This document shows, piece after piece, positions 42,778-50,953 of a stretch of DNA of 64,000 bases. The stretch is taken from assembly GCF_013085255.1 (NCBI RefSeq), contig NZ_JABFCX010000002.1, positions 920,501 through 984,500 on the forward strand, read 5' to 3'. The number at the start of each line of letters is the position of its first letter. Position 1 is the first letter of the stretch. Source of the stretch: Parvularcula mediterranea. Its GTDB lineage: Bacteria > Pseudomonadota > Alphaproteobacteria > Caulobacterales > Parvularculaceae. Position numbers and translations under genes: made by a program. Below the pieces are notes generated by a model. The model was not told the DNA's origin. It worked only from the letters and a program-made list of their open reading frames with translations, and searched no databases.

Positions 42778-43197
42778 TTACTCGGAAGCTTCTTCAGCCG
42801 GAGCTTCTTCCGAAGCGCCTTCAGCCTCTGCGGCAGCCTCTGCAGCTGCGGCTTTCTTGGCTTCTTCCTTCTCGCGCTTCTCTTCGATGCGCTCTTTGGC
42901 TTTCTGGCCAGGCTCACCTTTTTGCGGGTTGTTGCCGTGCTCCCACTTGATGAGATCAGCAGCGCCAAGGAAACGAGCGACACGATCGGTAGGCTGAGCG
43001 CCTTTGTCGAGCCAGTACTTGGCGCGCTCAAGGTCGATCACGACGCGGTTCTCGTCATCCTTTTTGAGGAGGGGGTTGTAATTACCGATCTTCTCGATGA
43101 AGCGGCCATCGCGCGGGTTGCGGGCATCGGTGACGACGATGCGGTAGTAAGGACGCTTCTTCGAGCCGCCGCGGGCGAGACGAATTTTGAGAGCCAT
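42778..43197 (-). CDS. rpsP: 30S ribosomal protein S16
   Basis: The first 80 residues are S16, with [21 protein letters not shown] and [15 protein letters not shown] further 60 residues form an Ala/Glu/Lys-rich tail ([20 protein letters not shown]), which is typical of long alphaproteobacterial S16. Total length is 139 aa. It lies 42 nt after ffh and 9 nt before rimM, in a conserved minus-strand unit. Confidence 0.96.
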   Translation of the reverse strand: MALKIRLARGGSKKRPYYRIVVTDARNPRDGRFIEKIGNYNPLLKKDDENRVVIDLERAKYWLDKGAQPTDRVARFLGAADLIKWEHGNNPQKGEPGQKAKERIEEKREKEEAKKAAAAEAAAEAEGASEEAPAEEASE

Positions 43198-43239
43198 GGT
43201 TCGTTCTTTCTTCTATGGTTCGTAGACTGAGTTCAACTG

Positions 43240-44718
43240 TTACTTCTTCTTTGGTCCGCCAAGGCCCGGAAGGCCTCCGCCAAGACCAGGGAGACCGGCA
43301 CCGCCGCCTCCCCCGAGACCGGGCAGGCCACCTGCACTGCCGGGGGGCATCGCCCCGCCGCCAGGCATTCCGCCGCCGAGCATCTGGCCGAGCTGCTGGG
43401 CCATGCCCCGCTTGCCGCCTTTGCCCATCTTCTTCATCAGGGTGCTCATGCCCTGGAAACTCTTCAGCAGGCGGTTGACGTCCTGCACCTGAACCCCGGC
43501 GCCGGCCGCAACGCGCTTCTTGCGCGAGGCGTTCATCAGCTTGGGGTTCTTGCGTTCCTTCTTCGTCATGGAACGGATGATCGCTTCCTGGCGCGCCAGT
43601 TCGTTGCCGCCGAGCGCGTCGTCAGCCATGCCCTTGAGCTTACCCATACCAGGCATCATGCCCATGATGGCGCCCATACCGCCCATCTTCCGCATCTGGA
43701 CGAACTGGTCAGCGAGGTCGTCGAGATCGAACTCGCCCTTCGCCATTTTCTTGGCGGCCTTTTCGGCCTTCTGCTGATCAATTTCAGCCGAGGCTTTCTC
43801 CACGAGGCCGACAATGTCGCCCATGCCGAGAATGCGGCCCGCCATGCGCTCAGGGTCGAAGACGTCGAGGGCGTCGATCTTCTCACCGACACCGGCAAAC
43901 TTGATCGGCGCGCCCGTGATCTCGCGCATCGAGAGAGCGGCACCGCCGCGGCCGTCGCCATCAAGACGGGTCAGGACAACGCCCGTGACCGGCACGCGCT
44001 CCTTGAAACGTTCAGCGGTCTGAACGGCGTCCTGGCCGGTGAGGCTGTCGAGGACGAGGAGGGTCTCGGCAGGATCGGTCGCCCGCGCGATCTCCTGCAC
44101 CTCGGCCATCAGCTGCTCGTCGATCGACAGGCGGCCCGCCGTGTCAAGCATCACGACATCGAAGCCCTGAAGGCGCGCCGCTTCCATGGCGCGCTTGGCA
44201 ATCTGAACCGCGGACTGACCCTCGACGATCGGCAGGGTCTTCACCTCGGCCTGCTCGCCCAGCACCTTAAGCTGCTCCATCGCAGCGGGCCGACGCGTGT
44301 CGAGGGAGGCCATGAGGACCTTCTTCTTCTCGCGCTTTTGCAGCCTGAGGGCGATCTTCGCCGTGGAGGTCGTCTTACCGGAACCCTGAAGACCAACCAT
44401 CAGGATCGGAACCGGAGCGGGCCTGTTGAGGTTCAGCTCATGGTCGCCAGCGCCTGCGCCGAGGGTCTCGGCGAGGACGTCGTTGACGATCTTGACGACC
44501 TGCTGGCCCGGGGTGACGGACTTCAGGACCTCACGGCCGATGGCCCGTTCCTTGACCTTGGCGACAAAGCCGCGCGCTACGGGCAGCGCGACGTCAGCCT
44601 CGATCAGGGCGACCCGGACCTCACGGAGGGCTTCGTTCACATCCTCTTCGGACAGGGCGCCGCGGCCCCGCAGGCGGTCAAAGACGCCGCCCAGTCTCTC
44701 CGAAAGTGTGTCGAACAT
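43240..44718 (-). CDS. ffh: Signal recognition particle protein Ffh
   Basis: Ffh binds signal sequences and the SRP RNA, and targets membrane proteins to FtsY. The 492-aa protein has the N domain, the G domain with VGLQGSGKTTSTAKIA, VMLDTAGRLSID and VLTRLDGDGRGG, and the Met-rich M domain (QFVQMRKMGGMGAIMGMMPG). After the RNA-binding helix (RIAAGAGVQVQDVN-like region), a long Gly/Pro/Met tail carries three GLPGLGG repeats. The tail is longer than in enteric Ffh. It heads the ffh-rpsP-rimM-bla order. Confidence 0.96.
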   Translation of the reverse strand: MFDTLSERLGGVFDRLRGRGALSEEDVNEALREVRVALIEADVALPVARGFVAKVKERAIGREVLKSVTPGQQVVKIVNDVLAETLGAGAGDHELNLNRPAPVPILMVGLQGSGKTTSTAKIALRLQKREKKKVLMASLDTRRPAAMEQLKVLGEQAEVKTLPIVEGQSAVQIAKRAMEAARLQGFDVVMLDTAGRLSIDEQLMAEVQEIARATDPAETLLVLDSLTGQDAVQTAERFKERVPVTGVVLTRLDGDGRGGAALSMREITGAPIKFAGVGEKIDALDVFDPERMAGRILGMGDIVGLVEKASAEIDQQKAEKAAKKMAKGEFDLDDLADQFVQMRKMGGMGAIMGMMPGMGKLKGMADDALGGNELARQEAIIRSMTKKERKNPKLMNASRKKRVAAGAGVQVQDVNRLLKSFQGMSTLMKKMGKGGKRGMAQQLGQMLGGGMPGGGAMPPGSAGGLPGLGGGGGAGLPGLGGGLPGLGGPKKK

Positions 44719-44916
44719 GCCGTCCGTCCCATGCCATGGGCGATTGGACGACCGAGAGGGCGTTACCCCGTCGGAAGGAGCCCCCTGCCCCGTCCTCGTG
44801 GATCCTTCGTTTCGAAGGGAGGGGTCGTGCAGGCAGACACGGTCAATCGCCGCTTGTCAGAATTTAGAGGCGGGGAGTGGCACCGAAGTGGGGATAAGTC
44901 AACGGGTGGCTTGGCT
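44719..44916. other. Intergenic region upstream of ffh, no gene seen
   Basis: These 198 bp lie between ffh and a small membrane protein gene on the same strand. They must include the ffh promoter. A small palindrome, TCCTTCG-TT-CGAAGGGA, sits near 44803-44820. No ORF or RNA gene was supported. Confidence 0.4.
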
Positions 44917-45117
44917 TCAGCCCTTGGCCGCACCGGTCCTTGCGAGAACGAGCGCGAGGGTGACGCACATCAAGCTCGCGATGAGGAGAGGAAGGCTTCC
45001 CTCCTTGCCCAGCGCCAGCTCTCTCCATGCAAAATAGACCGCGTTGGCAAGGCCAAGCAAAAGCAAAATGAAGACAGCTACAAGCCTGCCGCCCTTGCCC
45101 TTTTTCTCGCTATCCAT
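44917..45117 (-). CDS. Small two-helix membrane protein
   Basis: The 66-aa product has a basic N-terminus (MDSEKKGKGGR) and two hydrophobic segments, LVAVFILLLLGLANAVYFAW and LPLLIASLMCVTLALVLA. A good Shine-Dalgarno, GGAGGG, lies 7 nt before the ATG, and the coding style matches its neighbours. No family recognised. It follows the methyltransferase unit at 41 nt and may be its last gene. Confidence 0.65.
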   Translation of the reverse strand: MDSEKKGKGGRLVAVFILLLLGLANAVYFAWRELALGKEGSLPLLIASLMCVTLALVLARTGAAKG

Positions 45118-45158
45118 TGCGCGTCCCTCCTGTCTCCCGGAGGGAATCTACGCTGTGT

Positions 45159-45641
45159 CTAAAGGAAGAGCCAGCGCGGGGTGCTGCGCTTGAAGGCTTC
45201 GAACTCATCGCCGAACAGCCTGGTGAGCGCCCGCTCCTCAGGGATGATCTGCACCGCCGTGATGACGCCGATGAAAACCGGCACAAGGAGGAGGCTCAGA
45301 AGGCTGCCAAGCTTGAGGGCCAGCGCGAGGAGGATCAGCGCCATGCCGACATACATCGGATTGCGGGTCACCTTATAGACGCCATCGGTCACGAGGGCCG
45401 AGGCAGCGCCGGGGCGCTCTGGGTGGAAGGTCGTCTTCTGCTGGCGGAACTGGACGAGGGCCCAGACAGCAATCCCGATCCCTGCGAGGGTCAGAAGCCC
45501 TGCGACTGCATCCTCAGCAGGCAGACGGAACGTCGCGCCGGGCATGGCCCTGCCGACGAAGTAGATGGCCATGAAGAAGATCGCGAACCAAGCCGGTGGG
45601 ATCAGGAGCGGCTTCTCGCCTGCAGGGATTTCGTCAGACAT
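45159..45641 (-). CDS. Isoprenylcysteine carboxyl methyltransferase-like membrane protein
   Basis: The 160-aa protein has four to five hydrophobic segments and the signature of the ICMT/phospholipid methyltransferase-like family: TDGVYKVTRNPMYVGMALIL, then IPEERALTRLFGDEFEAFK at the C-terminus. These residues bind S-adenosylmethionine in family members. Bacterial substrates are mostly unknown; lipids are likely. The chosen ATG at 45641 overlaps the asparaginase-like gene by 8 nt, placing it fourth in a coupled unit. Confidence 0.88.
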   Translation of the reverse strand: MSDEIPAGEKPLLIPPAWFAIFFMAIYFVGRAMPGATFRLPAEDAVAGLLTLAGIGIAVWALVQFRQQKTTFHPERPGAASALVTDGVYKVTRNPMYVGMALILLALALKLGSLLSLLLVPVFIGVITAVQIIPEERALTRLFGDEFEAFKRSTPRWLFL

Positions 45642-46125
45642 CGAACCTTCCCAATTTCTCGTTCTTGTTGAGCTCATCGGCGCGGAACACGCAGCCATTC
45701 ATCACGCCATAGACACCGGCCGGCAAGGTCTGCGCCGCGATGATCGCTCCGCCGAGGTTGAAGCTCGCATCACTTACGAAGAGGGCATGGGGGCGCATCG
45801 CGCCGGTCAGCACCACGGTCTTGGAGGGCCCGCAGCCATCGAGATAGCGCGCCGTCTCCGCCATGGTCGATGTGCCGTGCGTGATGACGATCGCATCTTC
45901 CTTGGCCGCTTCGATCCGCTCACAGACGAGCTTCCGGTAAGTCTCGGTCATGTCGAGGCTGTCGATCTGGAAGAGCTGCTCGACCTCGTGGGCGTAGCAG
46001 CGCGACTGCTCGAGGATTTCGGGCACCTGGGACTTGCCAGCTCCTGCGAAGGCGATGGTCTCCTGCCGCCAGTCATGCACCTTGTCGAGGGTCCCGCCGG
46101 TGGTGAGGATACGGACAGGCTTCAT
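45634..46125 (-). CDS. One-domain asparaginase-like protein
   Basis: The 163-aa protein matches only the N-terminal domain of asparaginase/glutaminase. ILTTGGTLDKVHD carries the nucleophile threonine and VITHGTSTMAETARYLDG the second catalytic threonine; VVLTGAMRPHALFVSDASFN follows. The C-terminal domain that completes the active site in L-asparaginase is missing, as in a known short subfamily. The conserved Asp after HGT is Ser here (HGTSTM instead of HGTDTM), which would alter substrate binding. Activity is therefore uncertain. It overlaps both neighbours (4 and 8 nt) and follows a symporter for acidic amino acids. Confidence 0.82.
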   Translation of the reverse strand: MKPVRILTTGGTLDKVHDWRQETIAFAGAGKSQVPEILEQSRCYAHEVEQLFQIDSLDMTETYRKLVCERIEAAKEDAIVITHGTSTMAETARYLDGCGPSKTVVLTGAMRPHALFVSDASFNLGGAIIAAQTLPAGVYGVMNGCVFRADELNKNEKLGRFDV

Positions 46126-46667
46126 TCGCAGGAGCCCGAGATCTTGCAGGCCCCATGCTGGGCAGCCGATTGAGGATATGATTTGCGTTCGATGCCGCAG
46201 ACCCTGGCCACATCATCGAACAGGCTTTCGTCCCGGTACGCCCCTTTGCTTCCAAGCCGGGTCGGGTAGCCGCGGTTGAGCGTAAGACAGGCCGGCGTGA
46301 TGACCTCGCCGCCTACAAGGTCGGAATAGTCCGATGCGTAGCCCTTGAGGCTGAGGCTCGGGTAACTGGTTGCGCAGTCGATCTGGTGGAAAAGCCTCGC
46401 ACCAATGTCTTTCTTGCCCATGCGGCAGGCGGCCTTGGCTTGCGCGAGACGCTCCGCACCCGGTTTTGTTTCGAAGCCGTGGTCTTCACCACCAAGCCCG
46501 TCGAGGATGACATAGGCCCGTGCCCAGCGGCGGCGCTTCGCCAGCTGATTGGCGCGGTCAGCGGCCTCGCAATAGGCGGCGCGGTGCTCGGCCATCCGTT
46601 CTTCCTGGCTGCATTCGAGATAGGGGAAGGCGGGCGCGAGGAACGCGGCCGTGAGAAGGCTGATCAT
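46122..46667 (-). CDS. Exported protein of unknown function, cysteine-containing
   Basis: The 181-aa precursor starts with a short hydrophobic signal-like stretch, ISLLTAAFLAPAF. The rest has six to eight cysteines (ECSQEER, YCEAADRA, AACRMGKKD, QIDCATS, TPACLTL, ARVCGIE) that could form disulfides in the periplasm, and a helical segment, AYCEAADRANQLAKRRRW. It overlaps the symporter gene and the asparaginase-like gene by 4 nt each. No family recognised; the coupling suggests a role linked to them. Confidence 0.7.
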   Translation of the reverse strand: MISLLTAAFLAPAFPYLECSQEERMAEHRAAYCEAADRANQLAKRRRWARAYVILDGLGGEDHGFETKPGAERLAQAKAACRMGKKDIGARLFHQIDCATSYPSLSLKGYASDYSDLVGGEVITPACLTLNRGYPTRLGSKGAYRDESLFDDVARVCGIERKSYPQSAAQHGACKISGSCE

Positions 46668-47980
46668 GATTTGGCGCCTTTCAGCCTGGTTTCGTCAAGC
46701 TCGCCTTCCCAGCGGGCCACGGTCGTCGCGACGGCTGCGTCCCCAGTGACGTTCGTCACGGTACGCATCATGTCGAGGAGCCTGTCGAAGGGGAATATGA
46801 GCGCGATGATGAGGATCGCCTGCTCGCTTGTCACACCGAAGCTGGTGAGAACGGCAATGGCGAGGAAAAGGCTGGCCGAGGGAATGCCCGCAGCACCGAT
46901 CGAGGCCGCCGTGGCCGTGACGGCGATGGCGATATAGTCAGCACCTGACAGGTCGAGGCCCACGGCCTGCGCCGCGAAGAGCGACACAATCCCGAGATAG
47001 ATCGACGTGCCGTCCATGTTGATCGTCGCCCCAAGCGGCGCGACCGAACCTGCGACTGCGCGACCGACGCCGATGTTTTGGGTCAGGTTGCCGATGGTCA
47101 CGGGTAGCGTCGCCGACGAGCTGGCCGTCGAGTAGGCCGTCGTCATCGCATCGAGCATACCGCGCAGGAACTTGAAGAAATTGAGCCGTGCAAGGAGCGT
47201 CACCAGCCCGCCATAGACGATCAGAATATGAAGGGCGCAGGCGAGGTAGAGCGCAATCGCGAGCTTTCCGAGATTGAAGAGCACCGCGAGCCCTTGGGTC
47301 CCGAGCACCCACGCCATGAGCGCGAAGACGCCATAGGGCGCGAGCGCCATGACCCCGCTCGTCAGCTTGAGGATCGCTTCGGCGGCACTCTCGATGGCCT
47401 CAGCAAACGGACGGCCCTTCTCACCAGCGGCCAGTGTCCCAATACCCAAAACGATCGAGAAGAAGATCACCGGCAGGATGTCGCCATTGGCCATCGCCGC
47501 GATGGGGTTCGCGGGGATAACGTCGAGGATCTGCTGCACGGCTGTGCGCTCGGCAGCTTCCGCCCGCGCGAGCCGATCTGTGATCGCAGACGTTTCGCTC
47601 ACCGACTGGTAGTCGACACCCTCCCCGGGGTTGAAGATGATCGCCATGCCGATGCCGATGAAGACGGCAATTGACGTGGTGAAGAGATAGAGACCGATGG
47701 TCCTGACGCCCAAGGAGCCGAGGCGCTTGGGATCACCGAGGGCGATCATGCCGCTGGTCAGCGTCGTCACGATCAGCGGGATGATGAGCATGCGGATGAG
47801 CTTGATGAAGCCATCGCCAATAGGCTTGGCGACGCCTGCCGTCTCACCGAAGAAGAGGCCAACCGCCCCGCCTGCGACGAGGCCCGCCATAACGCGGGCC
47901 CAAAGGGGTGCGCCCGTGCGTCCCAGCAGAAAAAGACCGACAAATGCACCAAGAACGGTGCCCCAGAACGCTAGCATCAT
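46664..47980 (-). CDS. Dicarboxylate/amino acid:cation symporter (DAACS family)
   Basis: The 438-aa inner-membrane protein has the eight-helix plus two-hairpin layout of the GltP/DctA family. Motifs include SSSATLPVTIGNLTQN in hairpin 1, the core GATINMDGTSIYLGI in helix 7 and GAAGIPSASLFLAIA in hairpin 2. Substrates in the family are glutamate, aspartate or C4-dicarboxylates. The ATG pair at 47980/47977 gives the normal N-terminus; the frame is open further upstream only because it reads through a palindromic repeat. First gene of a four-gene overlapping unit. Confidence 0.93.
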   Translation of the reverse strand: MMLAFWGTVLGAFVGLFLLGRTGAPLWARVMAGLVAGGAVGLFFGETAGVAKPIGDGFIKLIRMLIIPLIVTTLTSGMIALGDPKRLGSLGVRTIGLYLFTTSIAVFIGIGMAIIFNPGEGVDYQSVSETSAITDRLARAEAAERTAVQQILDVIPANPIAAMANGDILPVIFFSIVLGIGTLAAGEKGRPFAEAIESAAEAILKLTSGVMALAPYGVFALMAWVLGTQGLAVLFNLGKLAIALYLACALHILIVYGGLVTLLARLNFFKFLRGMLDAMTTAYSTASSSATLPVTIGNLTQNIGVGRAVAGSVAPLGATINMDGTSIYLGIVSLFAAQAVGLDLSGADYIAIAVTATAASIGAAGIPSASLFLAIAVLTSFGVTSEQAILIIALIFPFDRLLDMMRTVTNVTGDAAVATTVARWEGELDETRLKGAKS

Positions 47981-48095
47981 GTGATCGGCCCTGCCTCTAT
48001 ACGCGCGCGGGAACGTGCCGGGTTGCGGGGCGCGGCGCAAGGTTTGGCGGGTCCGCGGGCCGTTGGCGGTTTTTACTTGCTCGCTGGCGCTCGCG

Positions 48096-48179
48096 ATGGA
48101 TCCTGGATCGAGTCCAGGATGACCATAATTGCAGGGCCGGCCCTCCGCCCCGTCATCCTGAACTCGATTCAGGATCCAT
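48096..48179. repeat. Palindromic repeat with 28-bp arms
   Basis: The left arm at 48096-48123 (starting ATGGATCCTGGATCGAGT) and the right arm at 48152-48179 (starting GTCATCCTGAACTCGATT) are inverted copies with two mismatches, around a 28-bp spacer. It lies between the symporter gene and the end of the prolyl oligopeptidase gene. ATCCTGGAT/ATCCTGAATC-type palindromes of this kind are dispersed in many alphaproteobacterial genomes. Confidence 0.85.
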
Positions 48180-48183
48180 CCCC

Positions 48184-48216
48184 AAAAAAAAAGAGGCGCC
48201 GAAGCGCCCCTTCTCT
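48184..48216 (-). terminator. Intrinsic terminator of the prolyl oligopeptidase gene
   Basis: On the minus strand GGGGCGC-TTCG-GCGCCTC forms a tetraloop hairpin followed by nine Ts. It lies about 20 nt after the peptidase stop codon. Confidence 0.92.
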
Positions 48217-48236
48217 CATTCATGGTCGAGGAGAAC

Positions 48237-50336
48237 TTACTCCTCATCATACCCAATCAGGCCGAGCTCGCCTGCGAAGTACGCATACTGAAGAGCCAGC
48301 CTGCGTGCCGCCTGGTCGAGGTTGGCAGCAGCGCCGTGACCGCCCTCGATGTTCTCGTAGTAGAGGAACTCCTGACCATACTCTTCCATCAGGCGCGCCA
48401 TCTTACGGGCGTGGCCCGGATGGACGCGGTCGTCCTTGGTGGAGGTGAAGAAGAACGGGCGCGGATATTCAACGTCAGCCTTGAGGTTCTGGTACGGGCT
48501 GATCTTCTCGAGGAACGGGCGCTCCTCGGGATTGTCAGGATCGCCATACTCACCGACCCACGACGCACCCGCGAGGAGCTTGTCGTAGCGCAGCATGTCG
48601 AGGAGCGGCACGCCGATGCCGATACCCTTGTAAAGATCAGGACGCTGCACCATCGAGACGCCCATCAGAAGACCACCGTTCGAGCCGCCCAAGATACCCA
48701 GCTGCTCCTTGGTGGTGATCCCGCGCTCGATCATGTCCTCTGAGATCGCCTGGAAATCATCATAGATGATCTGGCGCTTGCCCTTGAGGCCGGCCTGGTG
48801 CCACGCGGGGCCGTACTCGCCACCGCCGCGAATGTTGGTGTTGACGTAGACACCGCCGCGCTCGACCCAGAGCTTGCCGGCCGTTGCGCCATAGCTCGGC
48901 AGGATCGGGATTTCGAAGCCGCCATAGCCGTACTGGATGGTCGGCGCGGGACCGTTTTCCAGCGTCTCCTTGAGAGCAATCACCGTATACGGAATCTTCG
49001 TGCCGTCAGATGATGTCGCCTCGTAGCGCTTCACCATCATGCCCTCCGCATCGAAGAAGGCCGGCGAGCGGTCGATCTCCTTCGGGCGACGGTTCTCGAT
49101 CAGGTAGAACGTGTCCGGAGTGATTGGGTTCTCGTAGGTTGCGATCACTGCGCCGGTGGAAGGGTCCATCGTCCTGAGGCCGATGACGCCACCTTCGGGC
49201 AGCCTGATGTCGCGGCCACGCCACTTGCCGTTGCGGCGCTCTTCGAAGCGGATCATCCGGCCCGCAATATCGTCGAGAAGGGTGATGACGATATCGTCCT
49301 TCGACGTCGCAACCGATTGGACCGCGATTTCGCGGGTCGGCTCAACCAGCACCTGGACCTCTTCCATGGCGCGGCCCATCGCTATGACCGAACCAGTGGT
49401 GTAGGTCTCGCCGCCGAACTCCATCGGCTCTTTCAGCTCAATGACGAAATCGCCCGAAGAGAAACCGGAAAGGCTCGCTTTCTTCGGCAGCGGAAGGCGG
49501 ACTGCCTCCATGTCCTCGTTCAGGACCATCCAGTTGTAGTCGTAGAACGTCTCACCGTGGAAAACGCCGCCGGTGTAGCTCTCGCCGTCCCAAAAGCTGT
49601 AGGGATAGGTCCAGATGTCGGTGGTCGCAGCCTCATAGACCTGCGTCGCATCGGCAAGGTCCTGGCCACGCTTCCAGACCTTCACGATCCGCGGATAGCC
49701 TGAGTCCGTCAGCGTGCCTTCGCCAAAGTCCGTGCCCACAAGAACCGTGTCGGCATCGAGCCAGGTGACCGAGGACTTGGCTTCGGGGAGCTCGAAACCG
49801 CCATCGACGAAGCTGCGGCTGTCGATATCGTACTCCCGCACCACCGCAGCGTCCGAGCCGCCGCGGGAAAGGGTGACGAGGCAGCGGCTGTAGTCAGGCG
49901 CCAGGCAGTCGGTGCCTGCGAAGACCCAGTTCTCGCCCTCATCCTCAGCCAGCTTGTCGACGTCGAGAATGACTTCCCAATCGTCGGACTTGGCGAGGTA
50001 ATCCTTCTGGCTCATCCGGCGCCAGACACCGCGCACGGCGTCCTTGTCCTGCCAGAAATTGTAGGCGTAGCCGCCGCGAAGGGAGACCGAAGGCACCCGG
50101 TCATCGGAGGTGAGGATGGCATTGGCCTCGGACAGCATGGGCTCATAGGCCGGGTGGGCCTCAAGCACTGCCAGGGAACGCTCGTTTTGGGCACGAACCC
50201 AATCGAGAGCCCACTCGCCCTGCACCTCTTCAAGCCACAGGAACGGGTCGTTCTTCATTACATCTACCTCGCTCTGGGCATGGGCTGCGGTCATGGAAAG
50301 CGCGGCAAAGGCCACGCCCGTCAACAAACGTTTCAC
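48237..50336 (-). CDS. Exported prolyl oligopeptidase (S9A family)
   Basis: The 699-aa precursor has a signal peptide ending in AHA-Q (about residue 20), then the S9A layout: an N-terminal strand region (DPFLWLEEVQGEWALDWVRAQN), a seven-bladed propeller and a C-terminal alpha/beta hydrolase domain. The catalytic residues are Ser in GILGGSNGGLLMG, Asp in STKDDRVHPGHARKMA and His in IEGGHGAAAN. It should cleave short proline-containing peptides in the periplasm. The gene has its own terminator. The start is ATG 50336. Confidence 0.94.
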   Translation of the reverse strand: MKRLLTGVAFAALSMTAAHAQSEVDVMKNDPFLWLEEVQGEWALDWVRAQNERSLAVLEAHPAYEPMLSEANAILTSDDRVPSVSLRGGYAYNFWQDKDAVRGVWRRMSQKDYLAKSDDWEVILDVDKLAEDEGENWVFAGTDCLAPDYSRCLVTLSRGGSDAAVVREYDIDSRSFVDGGFELPEAKSSVTWLDADTVLVGTDFGEGTLTDSGYPRIVKVWKRGQDLADATQVYEAATTDIWTYPYSFWDGESYTGGVFHGETFYDYNWMVLNEDMEAVRLPLPKKASLSGFSSGDFVIELKEPMEFGGETYTTGSVIAMGRAMEEVQVLVEPTREIAVQSVATSKDDIVITLLDDIAGRMIRFEERRNGKWRGRDIRLPEGGVIGLRTMDPSTGAVIATYENPITPDTFYLIENRRPKEIDRSPAFFDAEGMMVKRYEATSSDGTKIPYTVIALKETLENGPAPTIQYGYGGFEIPILPSYGATAGKLWVERGGVYVNTNIRGGGEYGPAWHQAGLKGKRQIIYDDFQAISEDMIERGITTKEQLGILGGSNGGLLMGVSMVQRPDLYKGIGIGVPLLDMLRYDKLLAGASWVGEYGDPDNPEERPFLEKISPYQNLKADVEYPRPFFFTSTKDDRVHPGHARKMARLMEEYGQEFLYYENIEGGHGAAANLDQAARRLALQYAYFAGELGLIGYDEE

Positions 50337-50362
50337 GGTCGTATCTCCCTGATTGGTCTTGC

Positions 50363-50866
50363 TTATGAATTACGCCTGAAGACGGCGCCCGAAAGGTTTT
50401 GCTGCACCTCGCGCGCATCATAGGCAGCGAGGTTGTCGGCAGGCTTCGGTCCCTTGCCGAGGACAATGAAAGCAATGGCGGTGTAACGCTGGCTCTCGCG
50501 GACATCCACGTCATTGAAACCGCGGGTATAATAGGGGAACGGGCCGAAGCCGTAGAAGCCGAAGGCACCATATTGCGGGCCGAGGTCGGTGACACGCAGG
50601 CGGCGTTCCGTCTCGGTCTCGTCGCTGACCACGAGGAAATGGTCGTAGCCGTTCTCAAGGGTCACTTCGGCCGCTCGCAGCAAGAGCGCCGTCTCGACCT
50701 GCTCACGGGTGGTCAGGCTATTGCCCCGGAAGGAGATCCGGTAGCGGTTCTCCTCGATCTTCTGGTCAGCAAAGCCGTAGCCCTGGCCGTTGGCAGGCTC
50801 GAATGGCGTCGGAGAGGCGCAGGCTGCGAGACCTGCAAATGCGAGGGGGAGGAGGAATTTTCTCAT
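50363..50866 (-). CDS. CC0125/CC1285-like small lipoprotein
   Basis: The 167-aa precursor has a lipoprotein signal, LLPLAFAGLAACAS (Cys16). The mature part begins with GYGFADQKIEENRYRISFRGNS followed by a helix (EQVETALLLRAAEVTL) and NGYDHFLVVSD, the pattern of the alphaproteobacterial CC0125/CC1285 lipoprotein family as I recall it. Function unknown. It is divergent from hemH and lies 26 nt upstream of the peptidase start on the same strand. A much longer frame continues upstream through hemH on the opposite strand and is not coding. Confidence 0.85.
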   Translation of the reverse strand: MRKFLLPLAFAGLAACASPTPFEPANGQGYGFADQKIEENRYRISFRGNSLTTREQVETALLLRAAEVTLENGYDHFLVVSDETETERRLRVTDLGPQYGAFGFYGFGPFPYYTRGFNDVDVRESQRYTAIAFIVLGKGPKPADNLAAYDAREVQQNLSGAVFRRNS

Positions 50867-50953
50867 CGTGACACTCTGCCTTCTGGTCGCTCGCGCGTCC
50901 TGCGATAGGTGATCGCGCAATAAAACACTACCGCAAAGAGGGTGAGACACCCC

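Noticed and set aside
44765-44785. SRP RNA-like GTCGGAAGGAGC upstream of ffh
   Set aside because: The flanking bases do not form the SRP domain IV stem and the conserved AGCAG side is missing.
47981-48256. Upstream extension of the symporter frame
   Set aside because: It reads through the palindromic repeat and terminator of the neighbouring gene and adds no transporter sequence.
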